The notes under the pieces are model-generated. The model worked only from the letters and a program-made list of their open reading frames with translations, did no database searches and was not told the DNA's origin. From Aphelenchoides besseyi (lineage: Eukaryota; Nematoda; Chromadorea; Rhabditida; Aphelenchoididae), in NCBI GenBank assembly GCA_024699855.1, contig JAMPIQ010000003.1:7254001-7318000 (forward strand): a stretch of DNA of 64,000 nucleotides, given 5' to 3'. This document shows, in pieces, positions 45,001-56,051 of this stretch. Numbering within the stretch: the stretch's first letter is position 1; every line of letters starts with the position of its first letter. Both the position numbers and the translations under genes were made by a program.

Positions 45001-46898
45001 TCTCTAATTGGAACGCCGTCTATTGTAATCGAACCGGAAGAATGTTCGTAAAACTTCATGAGCAATTCACGTGCACTTGATTTTCCAGAACCTGAATGTC
45101 CGACCAAAGCGATTCGACGACAATCTTTTGATGTTGAAAATGATAAACCACGTAAAACTTTGACAGATGGCCGTGTGGGATAAGCGAAATGAACGTCGCG
45201 AAATACCACATCTCCGTCGACATGACTCAAACGACGACCATCAGAACTTCTTCTTTTTTCTGATTGAGAGCTCTAAAAAAGTTTATAGAACTCTGTTTTT
45301 CTTTCCTACTTTGTTAATAATCGCAAGTATCTGACCGGCAGCCATTTGAGCCGAAACAATGATCGGAATTTGTGGCAACGACGATCCTAAACGAAAAGCA
45401 CCACCTGTAAAAGCAAAGTTATTGGAATAAGCGAAAGTTCTCACTAACCACAAGCTGCCCAGAAAGCCGCTAGAATAGAGCCGGGCGTTGCTAGTCCTTG
45501 CATAACCAGCCATGATCCATACCTTAATCGAAAAAACTTATCGGACTACTAAACAAATACTAGCCAGAATGCAAAACCCATTGAACCGAAAAGAAACTAG
45601 AAGAACAAAATCAACTTTCATGTATCTTCAACAACAAACCAAATTATGTAATCCCGCAAAAAACGCTGTGGAAAAACTGCGACGTTTTGCTTGATTCTGA
45701 GCATCGGACAAAATCTGGAAGTAACGTTTGACTTCGAAGGGCTGCGAATTAAACGCCAACACTGTGCGTATGGCGGCCAAAACTTCTGTGGCTAATGCTC
45801 CAGCTTTACCGTATGCTTTTGTTTCTCTTCGAATTGCTGATTTAGCAATCTGTAACTTTGAAAGTCAACGGAAGAGCATCTCGACTTACAAATGCAGAGC
45901 CAGAAATATTAACAACAACAACCGGAACTATCAAAAGCATCACAAGAGCCATACGCCAACTGAAATGAAATCGTATGCATGAGTGGAATGGTTAGTTTTT
46001 GGTACCTAATGTAAAACGAAACGATCATTCCGCTACAAAGCGAAACAAACGAGTGAATCACAATTGCCAGTTTATCACTGCATCCGTTACGAATCTGATC
46101 GATTCCACTGAAATTCAGCGACTACCGTGAATTTCATTTGTGACTCACGTTGACATTTTCTCTATCAGTTCTCCAATATTATTTCGATCAAACCATTCGG
46201 CATCTTTTTCCAAACATTTTGCTAGGAAGTTCATTCTTATTTTTTGTGCTTGTCGTTCGGCCAAAGTGAAAAAACAAGTCATCTGAATTGTCAATACGAG
46301 AATTGCGCAGAATTTCAACTCACGGCCAATCCACTACTAACAAAACTGACGGCGGCTAAACCAGCATATGCCCAGCTATAGTAGATCATTTCTGAGCTTA
46401 TCCATTCCAAATCCAATTGATCTGCTTCGTAGGCTGCTTGTCCGGTCATCAACGTGTTTGTGATTCCTCTAAAATGTGAGTTCACGAACGTTTGGAGCTC
46501 GCGTATCTATCTACCTGAATATAAACATGTTACATGCGGGCATCGCACCATAAACGCAATTCAATGTCAATCCTACAGTCAGTAAGATCCAATCGTATGT
46601 TGTTGCATATCGCATCGAAAAACCCGAAGATCATTGAGAGAAACATGAAACCAACCATTTGAAGAAAACTCGCTGGTTTGTAGTCTTCTTCGTTCATTCT
46701 TTTCAATTTGAAATTCGTCTGCTTTGCAGAATAACTGGAACGTTTGTTTTGAGTGAACAATTTTCAATACAAAACACTCACTTTATGAGTAATTTGTCTT
46801 CCTCAGGTTTTTGTCGAGGGCAAAGCGATCCATCTTTCAGCGGCCTATCATCTGAGTCTGCGATTGTTATCGTTGAATCTGTTGACATTATAACACAA
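42026..46898 (-). CDS. pgp-like: P-glycoprotein-type ABC transporter (ABCB, full length)
   Basis: A full two-half exporter on the minus strand, with about 20 short-intron exons. The N-terminal region ([14 protein letters not shown]) is followed by [14 protein letters not shown], the family block before TM1. NBD1 has Walker [10 protein letters not shown], a Q-loop in VVPQDPVTF, a signature LSGGE instead of LSGGQ, Walker [13 protein letters not shown] and an IAHRMS H-loop. A charged linker ([14 protein letters not shown]) leads to TMD2. NBD2 has [34 protein letters not shown] and IAHR, so all motifs for ATP hydrolysis are kept. Such pumps export lipophilic drugs and toxins at the plasma membrane. 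The joint before RYATTYDW has no AG acceptor (46615-46617), which is probably a one-base error or a real lesion. Confidence 0.92.
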
Positions 46899-47841
46899 AA
46901 TAACTGAAATTCACTTTTTGACTTACTACCCATTTCAAAAGACAACAATCAAGATAAAAGCGTCTAATCGAGATAAAAATCAACTGTTTCGAATACAAGC
47001 AACATGCTCATTGACAGCATTCCGCTTAATTAACGAAGATGTTTTGGTCCAAATCTGTTGTATCAGAAATCACTCTTGTTTAACTGAACACTGAACGGTA
47101 ACGAAGAGTGTAAAGAAACGTTCACGCCTAATGAGAAACAACGTTTTCGTCGATTTGTGGTTTCGAAGAGCGCACCATTAGAACAAACAAGATGCTCATC
47201 GCTGTTCTTCGCACTGGTCACAAACAATCTTACAGTGAATTCACAAGTTCGTGTTTTTTGCGCGGACAAGTCAACGGGACAAGCACTTAACGTGTCCAAA
47301 AGGTTACGAAATTTTCTGACGTCAAATTAAGAGGAAAGTTGAATCAAAGTATTCAGGTGAAAATTTACGTTTCCCGTCGTCTAACGCTCATGAAACTCTT
47401 CTAAACCGGAAGAACACCCGTTGCAGAAGCGAACGATGAAGAAGCGAATTCTCCCTTCAACTGTTTGGCCAAAAAGTGTACTCCCGACTAATGGAGGACA
47501 AAGAGGATTTCTGCATTAAGACTAGAAGTCTGAACAAAAAAGCTGCTTGTTGAGAGGACTTCCGTCTTATTGTGTCTAATCATAACAACTGATAAGTAAT
47601 CATTGATTCTCGACGACTTTGAACTTTCAAATCTGAAAACAATTAAGCGACGGATTACGAGGAGTTTGAAGCAAGAAAACTGGAACGCCGAAACATCAAA
47701 AAGTCGGGCAAATCGCCAACTGCAAACTGAGCTGTCGACTTGTAGTTTGTATTACGATCTTCAAAAGAATAAAATTAGTTTTATTGTAGCTGTTAGAGTA
47801 GTCGTGAATTTGCGGAAAAAATGAGAAATGAAATCATAGTC
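46899..47841. other. 5' flank of the ABC transporter
   Basis: Sequence upstream of the transporter start and downstream of the coiled-coil gene, both on the minus strand. It contains a likely poly(A) signal for the latter near 47778-47783 (AATAAA on the minus strand). Open frames at 47063-47299 and 47603-47824 lack recognisable motifs. Confidence 0.4.
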
Positions 47842-48644
47842 TTATGCGTCGGAATTTTTCGGGTTAACAATCGTATTCTTCGATCTAAGACGTTCGATGT
47901 TGACATAAGTTGAAAAGGTGATCACTTACTGTGCTAATCGTTCGTTCATTTCAATGCACATACTTTGAGCTACAAGGCCCTGTCCTAAAGAAACATCATG
48001 AATAAAAGTTGTAGATTGTAAATCAAACTTTTTTCTTCGTTATTTCGTGCATATTTGAAAATGCCGGTCATGTGTGGCTTCAGATCCTTTGAGAGTTGAT
48101 AAGTGAGTGGAATTAGTTGTTCTACGAAATGAATGAGTGTACGTCTTTCATTTCGGGCAGCGAGTTCGAGATTCCTGGAAGTCTGTTCGAATTCTGTCAG
48201 TTCATCATTGAGAGACTGAAAATCCTTGGATTCATCTTCTTGGCGTCTTTTCAAAGCTTCGATAACATTAGTTTGCCTGAACTCGGTTTCGCCGGCCAAA
48301 AACTCGCAATCTTCCATTGAAATTGAAGCATAGTCGCCGTTCAGCCTCTGATACGTTTCAATGAATTGCGATTCAGCATCCAACAATTGGTCTTCCAACT
48401 CCTCCAGATGTTCGTTTGAGATTGCAACTTGTTGTTTGTAAGACTGCTGTTGGCCGATTAGACGTTTGCGAATTCCGTTGATTGAATCTGAATCAAATCA
48501 AATGCAAAAACTAACAAAAAAGGTTAAACTGACTATTACAGAAGAATCCCATGTAGTTCTCGATCGTTTCATCGATGAACGTGTTCAGCGTTTCCTCGGT
48601 AATTTTTATCATCTCATTGTCCATAGATCCAATTTTTGAAAGCA
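47842..48644 (-). CDS. Hypothetical coiled-coil protein
   Basis: Four exons on the minus strand give about 215 residues. The start (MLSKIGSMDNEMIKITEE) leads to a long charged helix region with heptad-like spacing (KQQVAISNEHLEELEDQLL, EALKRRQEDESKDFQSLNDELTEFEQ) and a conserved-looking C-terminal part (HFVEQLIPLTYQLSKDLKPH). The penultimate exon ends at a strong GTAAGTGATC donor, and splicing to ATCGAAG extends the protein by 14 residues to a TAA at 47842. I do not recognise it; size and helical content would suit a subunit of a kinetochore, spindle or RNA-export complex, but that is a guess. It is divergent from the dehydrogenase with 323 bp between starts. Confidence 0.5.
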
Positions 48645-48967
48645 TTTACGCTCTGAACAACGTTGAGATTAACAAAAACTCACGACCAAAACAAACGAAA
48701 AGATCTAAAGGTCTGGGAAACGAATGAAAATCTGTGGTGTAAAGAGCGTCTTAGAATTGTACACGTAAAAAGGAAGTGTCGGCGAATGATTTGCAATCGA
48801 ATGAAAAACGATTTTTGGGCAACGAACGGCCACAACAAACGATTTTTGAGACAAAGAAGTTTACCGATGGGGTTTCGCTTAAAAAGCTCCGTAAGTAAAC
48901 ATAAGTTGAAAAGAAGAGTTTTCATTATTTTAGTCGATTGAACAATCGGTTGCTCGTGGATTTGAAA

Positions 48968-50137
48968 ATGTCGATGATTAGTTTTGCCAACAAGGTCGCA
49001 GTGATTACCGGTGCTGGAACCGGGCTTGGTAAGAACTACGCGCTTGAATTGGCACGTCGTCAAGCCTCGGTGGTTGTCAACGACTGGGGAAGCGATATTC
49101 ACGGGTCATCACAGTTTCCGGATGTTCGTTCGGCAGATTTTGTGGTCGATGAAATTCGTGCTAATGGTGGCAAAGCGGTTGCAAACTACGACAACGTACT
49201 CAACGGAAAGGAGATCATTCAAACAGCAATTGAGAAGTTTGGACGAGTCGGTAAGTCCAATGTTATGGAGGTTTGTGATGACACGAATTTGAAGACATTT
49301 TGATCAACAACGCTGGAATTCTTCGGGATGTTACCTTTTCCAAGATGACCGAAGACGATTGGAGTAATTTTTTTCAATCAACTTCACCACTGTTTTGTTT
49401 TAGAGGCCGTCTTGAAGGTGCACGTTCAAGGAGCATTCAATGTGACAAAAGCTGCTTGGAAACAAATGGTCAAACAAAAATACGGTCGACTAATCTTCAC
49501 CTCTTCAAATAGTGGTATATACGGTAATTATGGTCAATGTAATTACGCAGCTGGTAAGATCTCGTCTTTGTTTTACGAATTTTTTTGATTTACAGCTAAG
49601 AGTGCGGTTATTGGACTTTCCAACTCGTTGGCACTTGAAGGTCATAAGTTCGGCATCATGTCGAATGTGATCGTTCCGTCTGCTTCAACTCGTAGGTTTG
49701 CGATCAACGAACGTCTTCTTAGTTTCAGGTCTCTCGGACACGATTCTGTCGCCGGAACAACGAGAAGCCCTTAAACCGGAATACATTACTCCAATGGTCA
49801 CTTATCTTTGCAGTTCCGATTGTCGTGAAACGGGAAAAGTCTTCGAAGCTGGTGGTTCGCATTTCGGTCAAATCAAAACTTATCGTACGCGTGGACTTGT
49901 GATTTCAAATCCTACAGCTGAAACAGGTGATTCTCTTTGCTTTTTATTTACTTTGTTTTACAGTACGAGATGGCTGGTCGGCAATCACCGATCAAGAAGA
50001 TCCGCTCTCTTACAACAGTTTTGTCGGTTAGTTCAAACAAACACTACGAAAGGCTAACGATTTCAGATGCTACACAAGCAGCAATCAAAGCAGGACTTGA
50101 GAGCTTGGGAATTGCAGACAGACCGTTGAAGAAGTGA
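48968..50137 (+). CDS. dhs-28-like: Peroxisomal-type (3R)-hydroxyacyl-CoA dehydrogenase (MFE-2/DHS-28-like), stand-alone
   Basis: This SDR enzyme matches the N-terminal dehydrogenase domain of HSD17B4/MFE-2. The cofactor loop is [21 protein letters not shown] follows strand 2, and NNAGILRDV and Ser in [11 protein letters not shown] precede the catalytic NYAAAKSA (Y-x-x-x-K). The end of the domain ([27 protein letters not shown]) is also present. It oxidises 3-hydroxyacyl-CoA in peroxisomal beta-oxidation, the pathway that shortens ascaroside side chains in nematodes. The gene stops after the dehydrogenase: there is no hydratase and no SCP2 domain, and the C-terminus RPLKK is not a type 1 peroxisomal signal. 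Seven exons have introns of about 40-55 nt. The convergent SANT gene ends 22 bp away. Confidence 0.9.
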
Positions 50138-50159
50138 ACCATCGAAACAAAAATCAGTT

Positions 50160-51196
50160 TTACTCGTCAAATGATAACTTTCTGTACACACGAATAAACA
50201 GCTCGGTATTTGTTAGTAGTAAACTGTGAATGGGCTTCGAACACATGATGGCTAATTGTCTTTCGGGCGTTTGTTTGGCGAATTCAAGGGTTGTTCGAAG
50301 TTCTTCGAGGTCTCCATTTTCCACAGCGGCAATCAATCCTTCGGCAATGTTTTCTGGCGTCAACGTGTTGTTCAAAATTTGTAGATATTGGCTCTAAAAA
50401 ACGTTCTTTTAGCATTCGACTCATCCAAAACCTACCGCCAATTTGTCCGCCTCACTCGATTGATCGATTAGAAGCGAGGAAGATTCTCGCTCTGCGCGAA
50501 GGACTTGAATTTCCTTCAATCGATTATCCAAAGCGATAGTCATTAGCTGCTTTTCTTTGAGTTGATTATCCAATCGAGCTCCAGTCAGCTGTTCTTCCAA
50601 CATTTCAAATTTGATTCTTTTCGTTTCTGTTTCATCGATTTGACGAATCGGTTCAACCAACTGTCGCGATCGTTTCGGAGGCTTCGTGTTTTGAAGCAGA
50701 TGCAAAAGGTCGATAGCATCCGGTTTCAGTTCAAGAGCGGGTGTTTCTAATGGTGACGAAGTTGCAACAAACTCCGTGGTACTTTCAGGTTCCGTTAGCG
50801 TTGATGTTTGAAGACCCTCGTCGATGTCGGTTGGTGGGGTGTCAATTCCCAAGATTGCTAAAACCATTTTCTCCATCTAAACTAAAAGAATTAAAGGAAT
50901 CGCAGGTTGTTTGTTACCTCGTTGTAGACCACGGTTTCAATGCCCATTTTCTGAGCGTTTGTGTACTTTACCATTGTTGTTTGCTTCAAATACCACCAAC
51001 TTTTGTCACGCAAATGCTTCCAATTTCGAGTTGTCAACGAGGTGGCTCCGTTCTGAATGGCAACACGTCGAACCTCCTCCCAAGCGTTGTGTTTGTCTTC
51101 AGCAGTCAATTTGGCCGAGGGTTTGCCGAACAAGGTCGAGCGTCGATCGTAGATGGCCCGCAACATAATCAGCTTCTCGGTTCGATGCGTAGCCAT
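50160..51196 (-). CDS. Myb/SANT-like (zeste-type) DNA-binding protein
   Basis: Three exons on the minus strand. Residues 1-95 form a Myb/SANT-like domain of the type in the zeste regulatory protein: tryptophans spaced along three helices (KHNAWEEVRRVAIQNG, RNWKHLRDKSWWYLK). An acidic, Ser/Thr-rich linker follows, then a Lys/Arg patch (KPPKRSRQ), a coiled coil (RIKFEMLEEQLTGARLDNQLKEKQL) and a C-terminal helical domain (ENIAEGLIAAVENGDLEELRTTLEFAKQ). These proteins bind DNA as multimers, sometimes as transposon-derived factors. Introns are about 40 nt with phase 0 joints. It is tail-to-tail with the dehydrogenase gene. Confidence 0.75.
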
Positions 51197-52582
51197 TTTA
51201 AAAATTCGAGCGAAAAAATCGACGGAAATGAGCGAGAGGCTGACCCGACTGGTGCAAAACGTCGCCCACTATTCGGATTCCTAATTCCAGAGCGAGAGAC
51301 GGAAGGGAAAATGCGGAGCGAAATTCCCGACTTTCAGTGGAGAGACCCCGAACAAAAAAATTTTCTGTCGGAACTTTGCAGCGGAGGTAATTCGCGGGAT
51401 CCAAAATACACGTAACGGGGGACTTCGAAGGGAAATCACGTTAAAAGGTCGTTGAAGTCGCAGATCTTCCCGACGATTTGTAAACTTGAAACCACCAGAA
51501 ACGGCTGTTTTTTTAGTTAAATTGCAATTTTTAAGTTCAACTCAAGTTCATATTTCGATTTTCAGCGTTGAAATTTCGTCGCATAAATGGACCTTCGATT
51601 ACGAGTAGTATGTGTTATACCGCCACGAGCGCGATCACAAGTCGCTCCAATCAGTAGTAATGGGTACACTCGGCGGCAAGCAGCCACCTCTCCTCCACTT
51701 GCAGAATTCTAATTTGTGTGAACATCAGTTAAAGTTTGAGGGAACTTCGGTTGAAACTGTGCACCAATCCAATAGGTACTACTTAAAGTGCAAATATCAA
51801 TTTCAATGAGACGTTGACATTTTGTGTAAAAACTCAAAACGTATATTGACTTTTAAACTACTTTCTAGAATTGTCTGTTGTGGCGTTTCGTCTCTTCGAA
51901 CATTTTTTGGCTGCTTCTTGAGAATTCCGATGTTGTTGGCTGCTATTTGGAGTTTTTGCCAAAAACATTCATCGTGACTTCTGCGTAAGGTTTCAGCCAT
52001 TCAACATCCTTGTTTCAGATTCAATGATTGGGTTTTCGCAAGAAACGACTGCAAAACGATCAACATTATTGCATCTCCGTTAAGTGCCTTTGGTGGAACG
52101 TTTATTTGTTGCGATCACAGTTCGCATTCTTTGCAAGGAAAGTGACGTCCACATGGTCGATCGCCGATCAACTAGCAATGGCCAAGCGTCCGGGCGACGT
52201 TGAAATCATGTGTTTTGCGGGCGGGAATGAATTCTGAAGTCGAACGGTTAGTTTGCATTTTGTTGTTGGGATGTTCGATGTTATTTGGTTTATAGTCGGA
52301 ACAGTTGATTTTAGAAGTTCGTATTTCGCTGCAAGTTTTCGAATATTGAGAAAATTGACTGACTGCGCACGAGTTAAAGTTGAATGATTTGTCATTTCCT
52401 CAAAAACGAACAATTTTAAAAACACTGTTTAATCACTAACTATGTTCTAAATTTCTACTCTTCCTCGTTAAACCAAATGGCCAAATTCAACGTAATTTCG
52501 TGGATTTAACCTTTAATTGCTCATTGATTCTTCAGATGTCCATTCCCATTTTTGCTGCTTTTTTGCCGCTTGTTATTTGGCT
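51197..52582. other. Intergenic, 51.2-52.6 kb
   Basis: It holds the 5' flank of the SANT gene. Short frames at 51612-51809 and 52028-52237 have no recognised motif. The left arm of a possible inverted-repeat pair lies near 51606-51631 (separate entry). Confidence 0.35.
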
Positions 52583-53822
52583 ATGGGGAACAGCATTCCG
52601 GCCACTCCTCTCCAGTGCTCATGCACCGAAGTTGCTGATTTGAAGGAGCTTCTCCATAATTGCTCTGCGGCGCACCACGACCAAAGTGCACAGTGCAGGA
52701 AGAACGGTTCAGCAAGATCAATGTCAATGAGAAACGCGTCCAGTGAGTTGTGAAAACGTTTGAATTGTTCATTTTGCCAATTTTTAGGGAATTCGAGTCC
52801 ACCATGAAGGAGCGAAACCAGCAGCACAAGCGAGCCATGAAAGAGCTTCGTCAAGAGAACGAACAATGCTTCGCCGATCACGGTCATGTCGTGGAGAAGA
52901 TCGGCTTTTTTCTTTCTGGGCTTCTTGGTTGGGCTCGTCATTTGTTAAAAAACAATGTTTGTTATTTAGTTGACAATTTTGTGACTAAATGGAGATAAAA
53001 ATATGCAAAGTTTAAATTTGCCAAAGCAACTATCAGTAGGAGTTTTGGGGTGCGATTTATCTAATCCGTGCATTCAAATGAATCATCAGCTTCGTACATT
53101 GTGACTAACGGTCAATCATCGCTTTCCAGATCTTTGTTTTTGGGCTCCCCGTTGATTGCATTTATGACCGCAAAAGTTTTTGTCGGTCGTTATTTTGGCT
53201 TAGCTGTTTTTGGATGTTCGTGTTTAAAAACTGAGACACCGAGACTTAATGTCAAACATCCAGTTTTTGATGTTTGTGCATTTAGATAACAAACGGTCTT
53301 CGTATTCAACTGTCATTATTCACGACTTAACCATCGTCTCAAAAGGGTCGTCTTCAAATCGACAAACTTTTGGGTCATTTCAAAACCGAGTCATTTGTAA
53401 GACGAGCAAATTTTGACTCGTCTCAACTACCATCTCAATTATTGCTTCACAGACTGCAATGCTCAAAAGCAAACCATTAAATCACCTGCAACCAAAATTA
53501 GCATCTCAATAAATCTTCCCTCGTGCCCTCAACTGCCAACAAATCAGAAGTCGTGAAGTCAAAGTGGTCGAGTGGTGAAAGAAAGTAGGTCCTTCATAAA
53601 CTCCTTGAACACGCTGTTTCAAACCCCTTCGAGTTGCCAAGTTCCAGAGTGAGGTGGCTTTCGAAAGAGGCAAGGCCCACCTCCAAAACTGCATGTAGCT
53701 TGGTCAGTTGTGTGTGGTTTTGCACTTTAAAAGTCAAGAAGCGAGTTTTAAATCTTGGATAAAAACTGCACTCATAGTCCGACTACAAACTACAAAAAAG
53801 TGCGCGTGTGGCGGTATAATAT
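51604..53822. mobile_element. Candidate 2.2-kb element bounded by inverted repeats
   Basis: GTAGTATGTGTTATACCGCC near 51606 and the reverse complement of the sequence near 53798-53819 match at about 20 of 22 positions (core TTATACCGCCAC in both). The interval between holds one doubtful coding region and otherwise non-coding DNA. The match could be chance for repeats this short, and no target duplication was seen. Confidence 0.25.
52583..52998 (+). CDS. Doubtful gene, possibly frameshifted
   Basis: An ATG at 52583 opens a frame with a Cys-rich start (PLQCSCTEV, LLHNCSA). From about 52690 a different frame reads sensibly (EERFSKINVNEKRV) and splices over a 45-nt GTGAGT...TTTTAG intron into a helical, charged exon (EFESTMKERNQQHKRAMKEL) ending with a TAA near 52998. 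The two halves do not join cleanly without a shift of one base or an extra intron. It may be a broken gene or two exons of an unresolved gene. An overlapping minus-strand frame (52573-52941) is a competing possibility. Confidence 0.3.
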
Positions 53823-54206
53823 ATACTACGCAAGTGTTTTTGTTTAGATTCTAGTTGTTAAGCAATCGGATTCAATGTGATTACGAGCACTTTCTTTATT
53901 GAGTTGTGTGAAGATTCTGCAAAAGACATAATCTCCGCATGAAACCTCAATGTTCCTTAACAGTAGTGGAGTGCTTGAGATCAGATTTCATTCTCTCAGT
54001 TGCTTAAATTAATATTGTTCAGCATCTTCGCAAAATAAAAGTCTATGGAAGTTTAGCTACGGCGACTCGACCTCTCAGCAAACTGCAATCGAATGGCGGT
54101 CAATTAAACGGGAGTTTTGGTTTCGACTTTTCATCCTAAGAATAAAATGTTTGACCATTGAGTTGTCTCATCTCAACTGCAAGATTCCGGTTGTATCTAT
54201 CGGTTG
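52999..54206. other. Intergenic, 53.0-54.2 kb
   Basis: No gene supported. A sequence at 53564-53630 has a tRNA-like A-box but no foldable partner (see rejected items). The right arm of the candidate inverted-repeat pair is near 53798-53819. The last few hundred bases are upstream of the oligoribonuclease gene. Confidence 0.35.
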
Positions 54207-54969
54207 ATGGTGGTTTATGTTCTCGTGAAAAAAGTCTTCAACAAACTACCACGTTTTATCCAACCACTTCTTCGATTAACAATGACGACACCTGCACTCG
54301 AAAACACTCGCCATCGTCGTATCATTTGGGTTGATGGTGAGATGACGGGACTTGAAGTCGAAAAGCAACGATTGTGCGAAATCGCTTGTGTAATTACGGA
54401 AGCAGATCTAACAGTAAGTTCCACCTCGGAAACAACATTCTCGGCTCTTCAGGAAGTGGCAGCTTACGGCAGTGTTGTCATTGGACAATCAGAAGAAGTG
54501 ATCAAGGGAATGAGCAACTGGTGCAAGAAGACATTCAAAAAGAACGGCCTCACACAAAAGATTCGCGAATCGAAAGTTACGGAGGAACAGGTCGAAAAAG
54601 AGGTTCGATTTTGAAGATTTTCGGTTCTTATTCTGAAGTTTTCAGTTGTTGGCATTTTTGCAAAAACACACGGACAAATTCACGTGCCCGTTGGCTGGCA
54701 ATTCGGTCAACATTGATCGTCTGTTTATTGAAAAATATCTACCGAAAGTCGGCGAGCACTTGCATTATCGAACAATCGATGTTTCAACAATCAAAGAAGT
54801 AAAGCAAACCTAATTAACTAACAACTCGATTTAGTTGTGTAAACGTTGGAATGTGGATATCTACTCGAAGGCGCCGGAAAAAACGATGTGTCATCGTGCG
54901 TTGGACGATATCTACGAGTCGATTGCCGAGTTGCGTTACTACAAAGCAAATTTATTTGTGAAACCGTAA
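54207..54969 (+). CDS. rexo2: Oligoribonuclease (REXO2-like, DEDDh 3'-5' exonuclease)
   Basis: Four exons. The enzyme degrades 2-5 nt RNA remnants in mitochondria and cytosol. The DEDDh residues are all visible: Asp and Glu in WVDGEMTGLE, Asp in CPLAGNSVNIDRLF, and His-Asp in CHRALDDIYESI. Other matches to the family are SNWCKKTFKKNGLT and LHYRTIDVSTIKELCKRW. The N-terminal ~25 residues (VLVKKVFNKLPRFIQPLLRL) are basic and amphipathic and could target mitochondria; a second ATG at 54282 would give a cytosolic form. Introns are about 35-45 nt. The stop at 54967-54969 lies inside the last exon of the convergent neighbour, an 18-bp coding overlap. Confidence 0.92.
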
Positions 54970-55820
54970 ATCTCTTGAACGATCTTCTTGTTCTGGTCTG
55001 TTGTTATTTTCGTTTAGCTCTTGTTTTAAATCATCACGTCCTTTCAAATACCCAACGAACATCCACTCGTTTATCATTGCTATCAGTTTTTGCCATGCTC
55101 TCAAGTCGATCTCATCGAATTGAACGCTTTTTTCGACTTCTTCCATCATTGATAAATTCAAAGTGTCCCAATATGTCAGCTAAATGTTGTTTTTAAAAGT
55201 CTATTCACTCGTTTAGTCCTTACACTGTAAGAGTCGGTAGAAAATCTAGCATGGTAACGGCCTAAATTGCAACTCATATCGCGGATGACGGAGGGTCTTG
55301 AAAGAATCTCTTCCTTAATGTCGACGGTTATTTTTCTCTTCCACAATAAACGTACGGTAATTATCGTGTCGAAGAAGTCGAACAGATGTTGAGCCATATT
55401 CGAGATCACTAGTTCCTTTTGATGGGTTTTATTTTGCGACATGTTGAGCAGATGAAATGAAAGGTTAGAATCGCGTTGGCAACTATTATAAATCACCTAA
55501 ACTTCAAACAATAGTCACTGTGACTTATTTGGTCATCTTACATTCACGAAATAGTCATCTCTTACTCCAACATGCAGTCGCCAAACTTTTCGTATTCTTT
55601 TCACGTTCAGTTGTCCTTTGGCACCCACGATTCGAAACCAAAATTTTTGAAGTGTTTGTCGAACTTCTAACCAATCGATGTGTCGATTTGAAGACTGAGA
55701 AGTGAATTGACTGGCGGGACAAGAAATTTGCTGTTTGGTTCTCAGCTTTCGGCTTAATCTCAATCGACTTCGAAGCAAAAGTTCACGAATTAAAAGCGAT
55801 AAGCTTCGAGACGAAGTCAT
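54952..55820 (-). CDS. Hypothetical protein convergent with oligoribonuclease
   Basis: Three exons on the minus strand (55820 to about 55545, about 55498-55244, about 55195-54952) join in phase 0 to give about 255 residues. The N-terminus is Ser/Leu/Arg-rich without acids (SLLIRELLLRSRLRLSRKLR), like a mitochondrial presequence. Later blocks include WLEVRQTLQKFWFRIVG, RKVWRLHVGVRDDYF, AQHLFDFFDTII and LRAWQKLIAMINEWMFVGYL, followed by a charged, acidic end. I do not recognise the family. Its stop codon (54952-54954) lies within the 3' end of the oligoribonuclease CDS. Confidence 0.55.
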
Positions 55821-56051
55821 GGGATTCAATTGAAATAGAAACAAGGTTGTAGGATAGTTTGCGTCGAATAAGTTAACGCCGTCAATTAGATGAGATGCTT
55901 GGCTGATGAGTTACGTGACAGCAAGTCCCGAAGTGTGCTCAATAAGATGCACAATTAAAAATGGACGTGAACTTCTGAAGCAAAATTGGACTTTTAGTCA
56001 AAGGAAATTTTATGAATAGGCAGAAGTGCACGTAGGAGCCAGTTTTTTTAT

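Noticed and set aside
52573..52941. 122-codon minus-strand ORF with a Lys-rich start
   Set aside because: It lies antisense to a spliced plus-strand frame with a canonical intron. It shows no domain, so I prefer the plus strand, though weakly.
53564..53630. tRNA-like sequence (TGGTCGAGTGG and GTTTCAAACCCC)
   Set aside because: The A- and B-box-like words are present, but the T-arm does not pair, the acceptor stem has no partner and there is no sensible anticodon arm.
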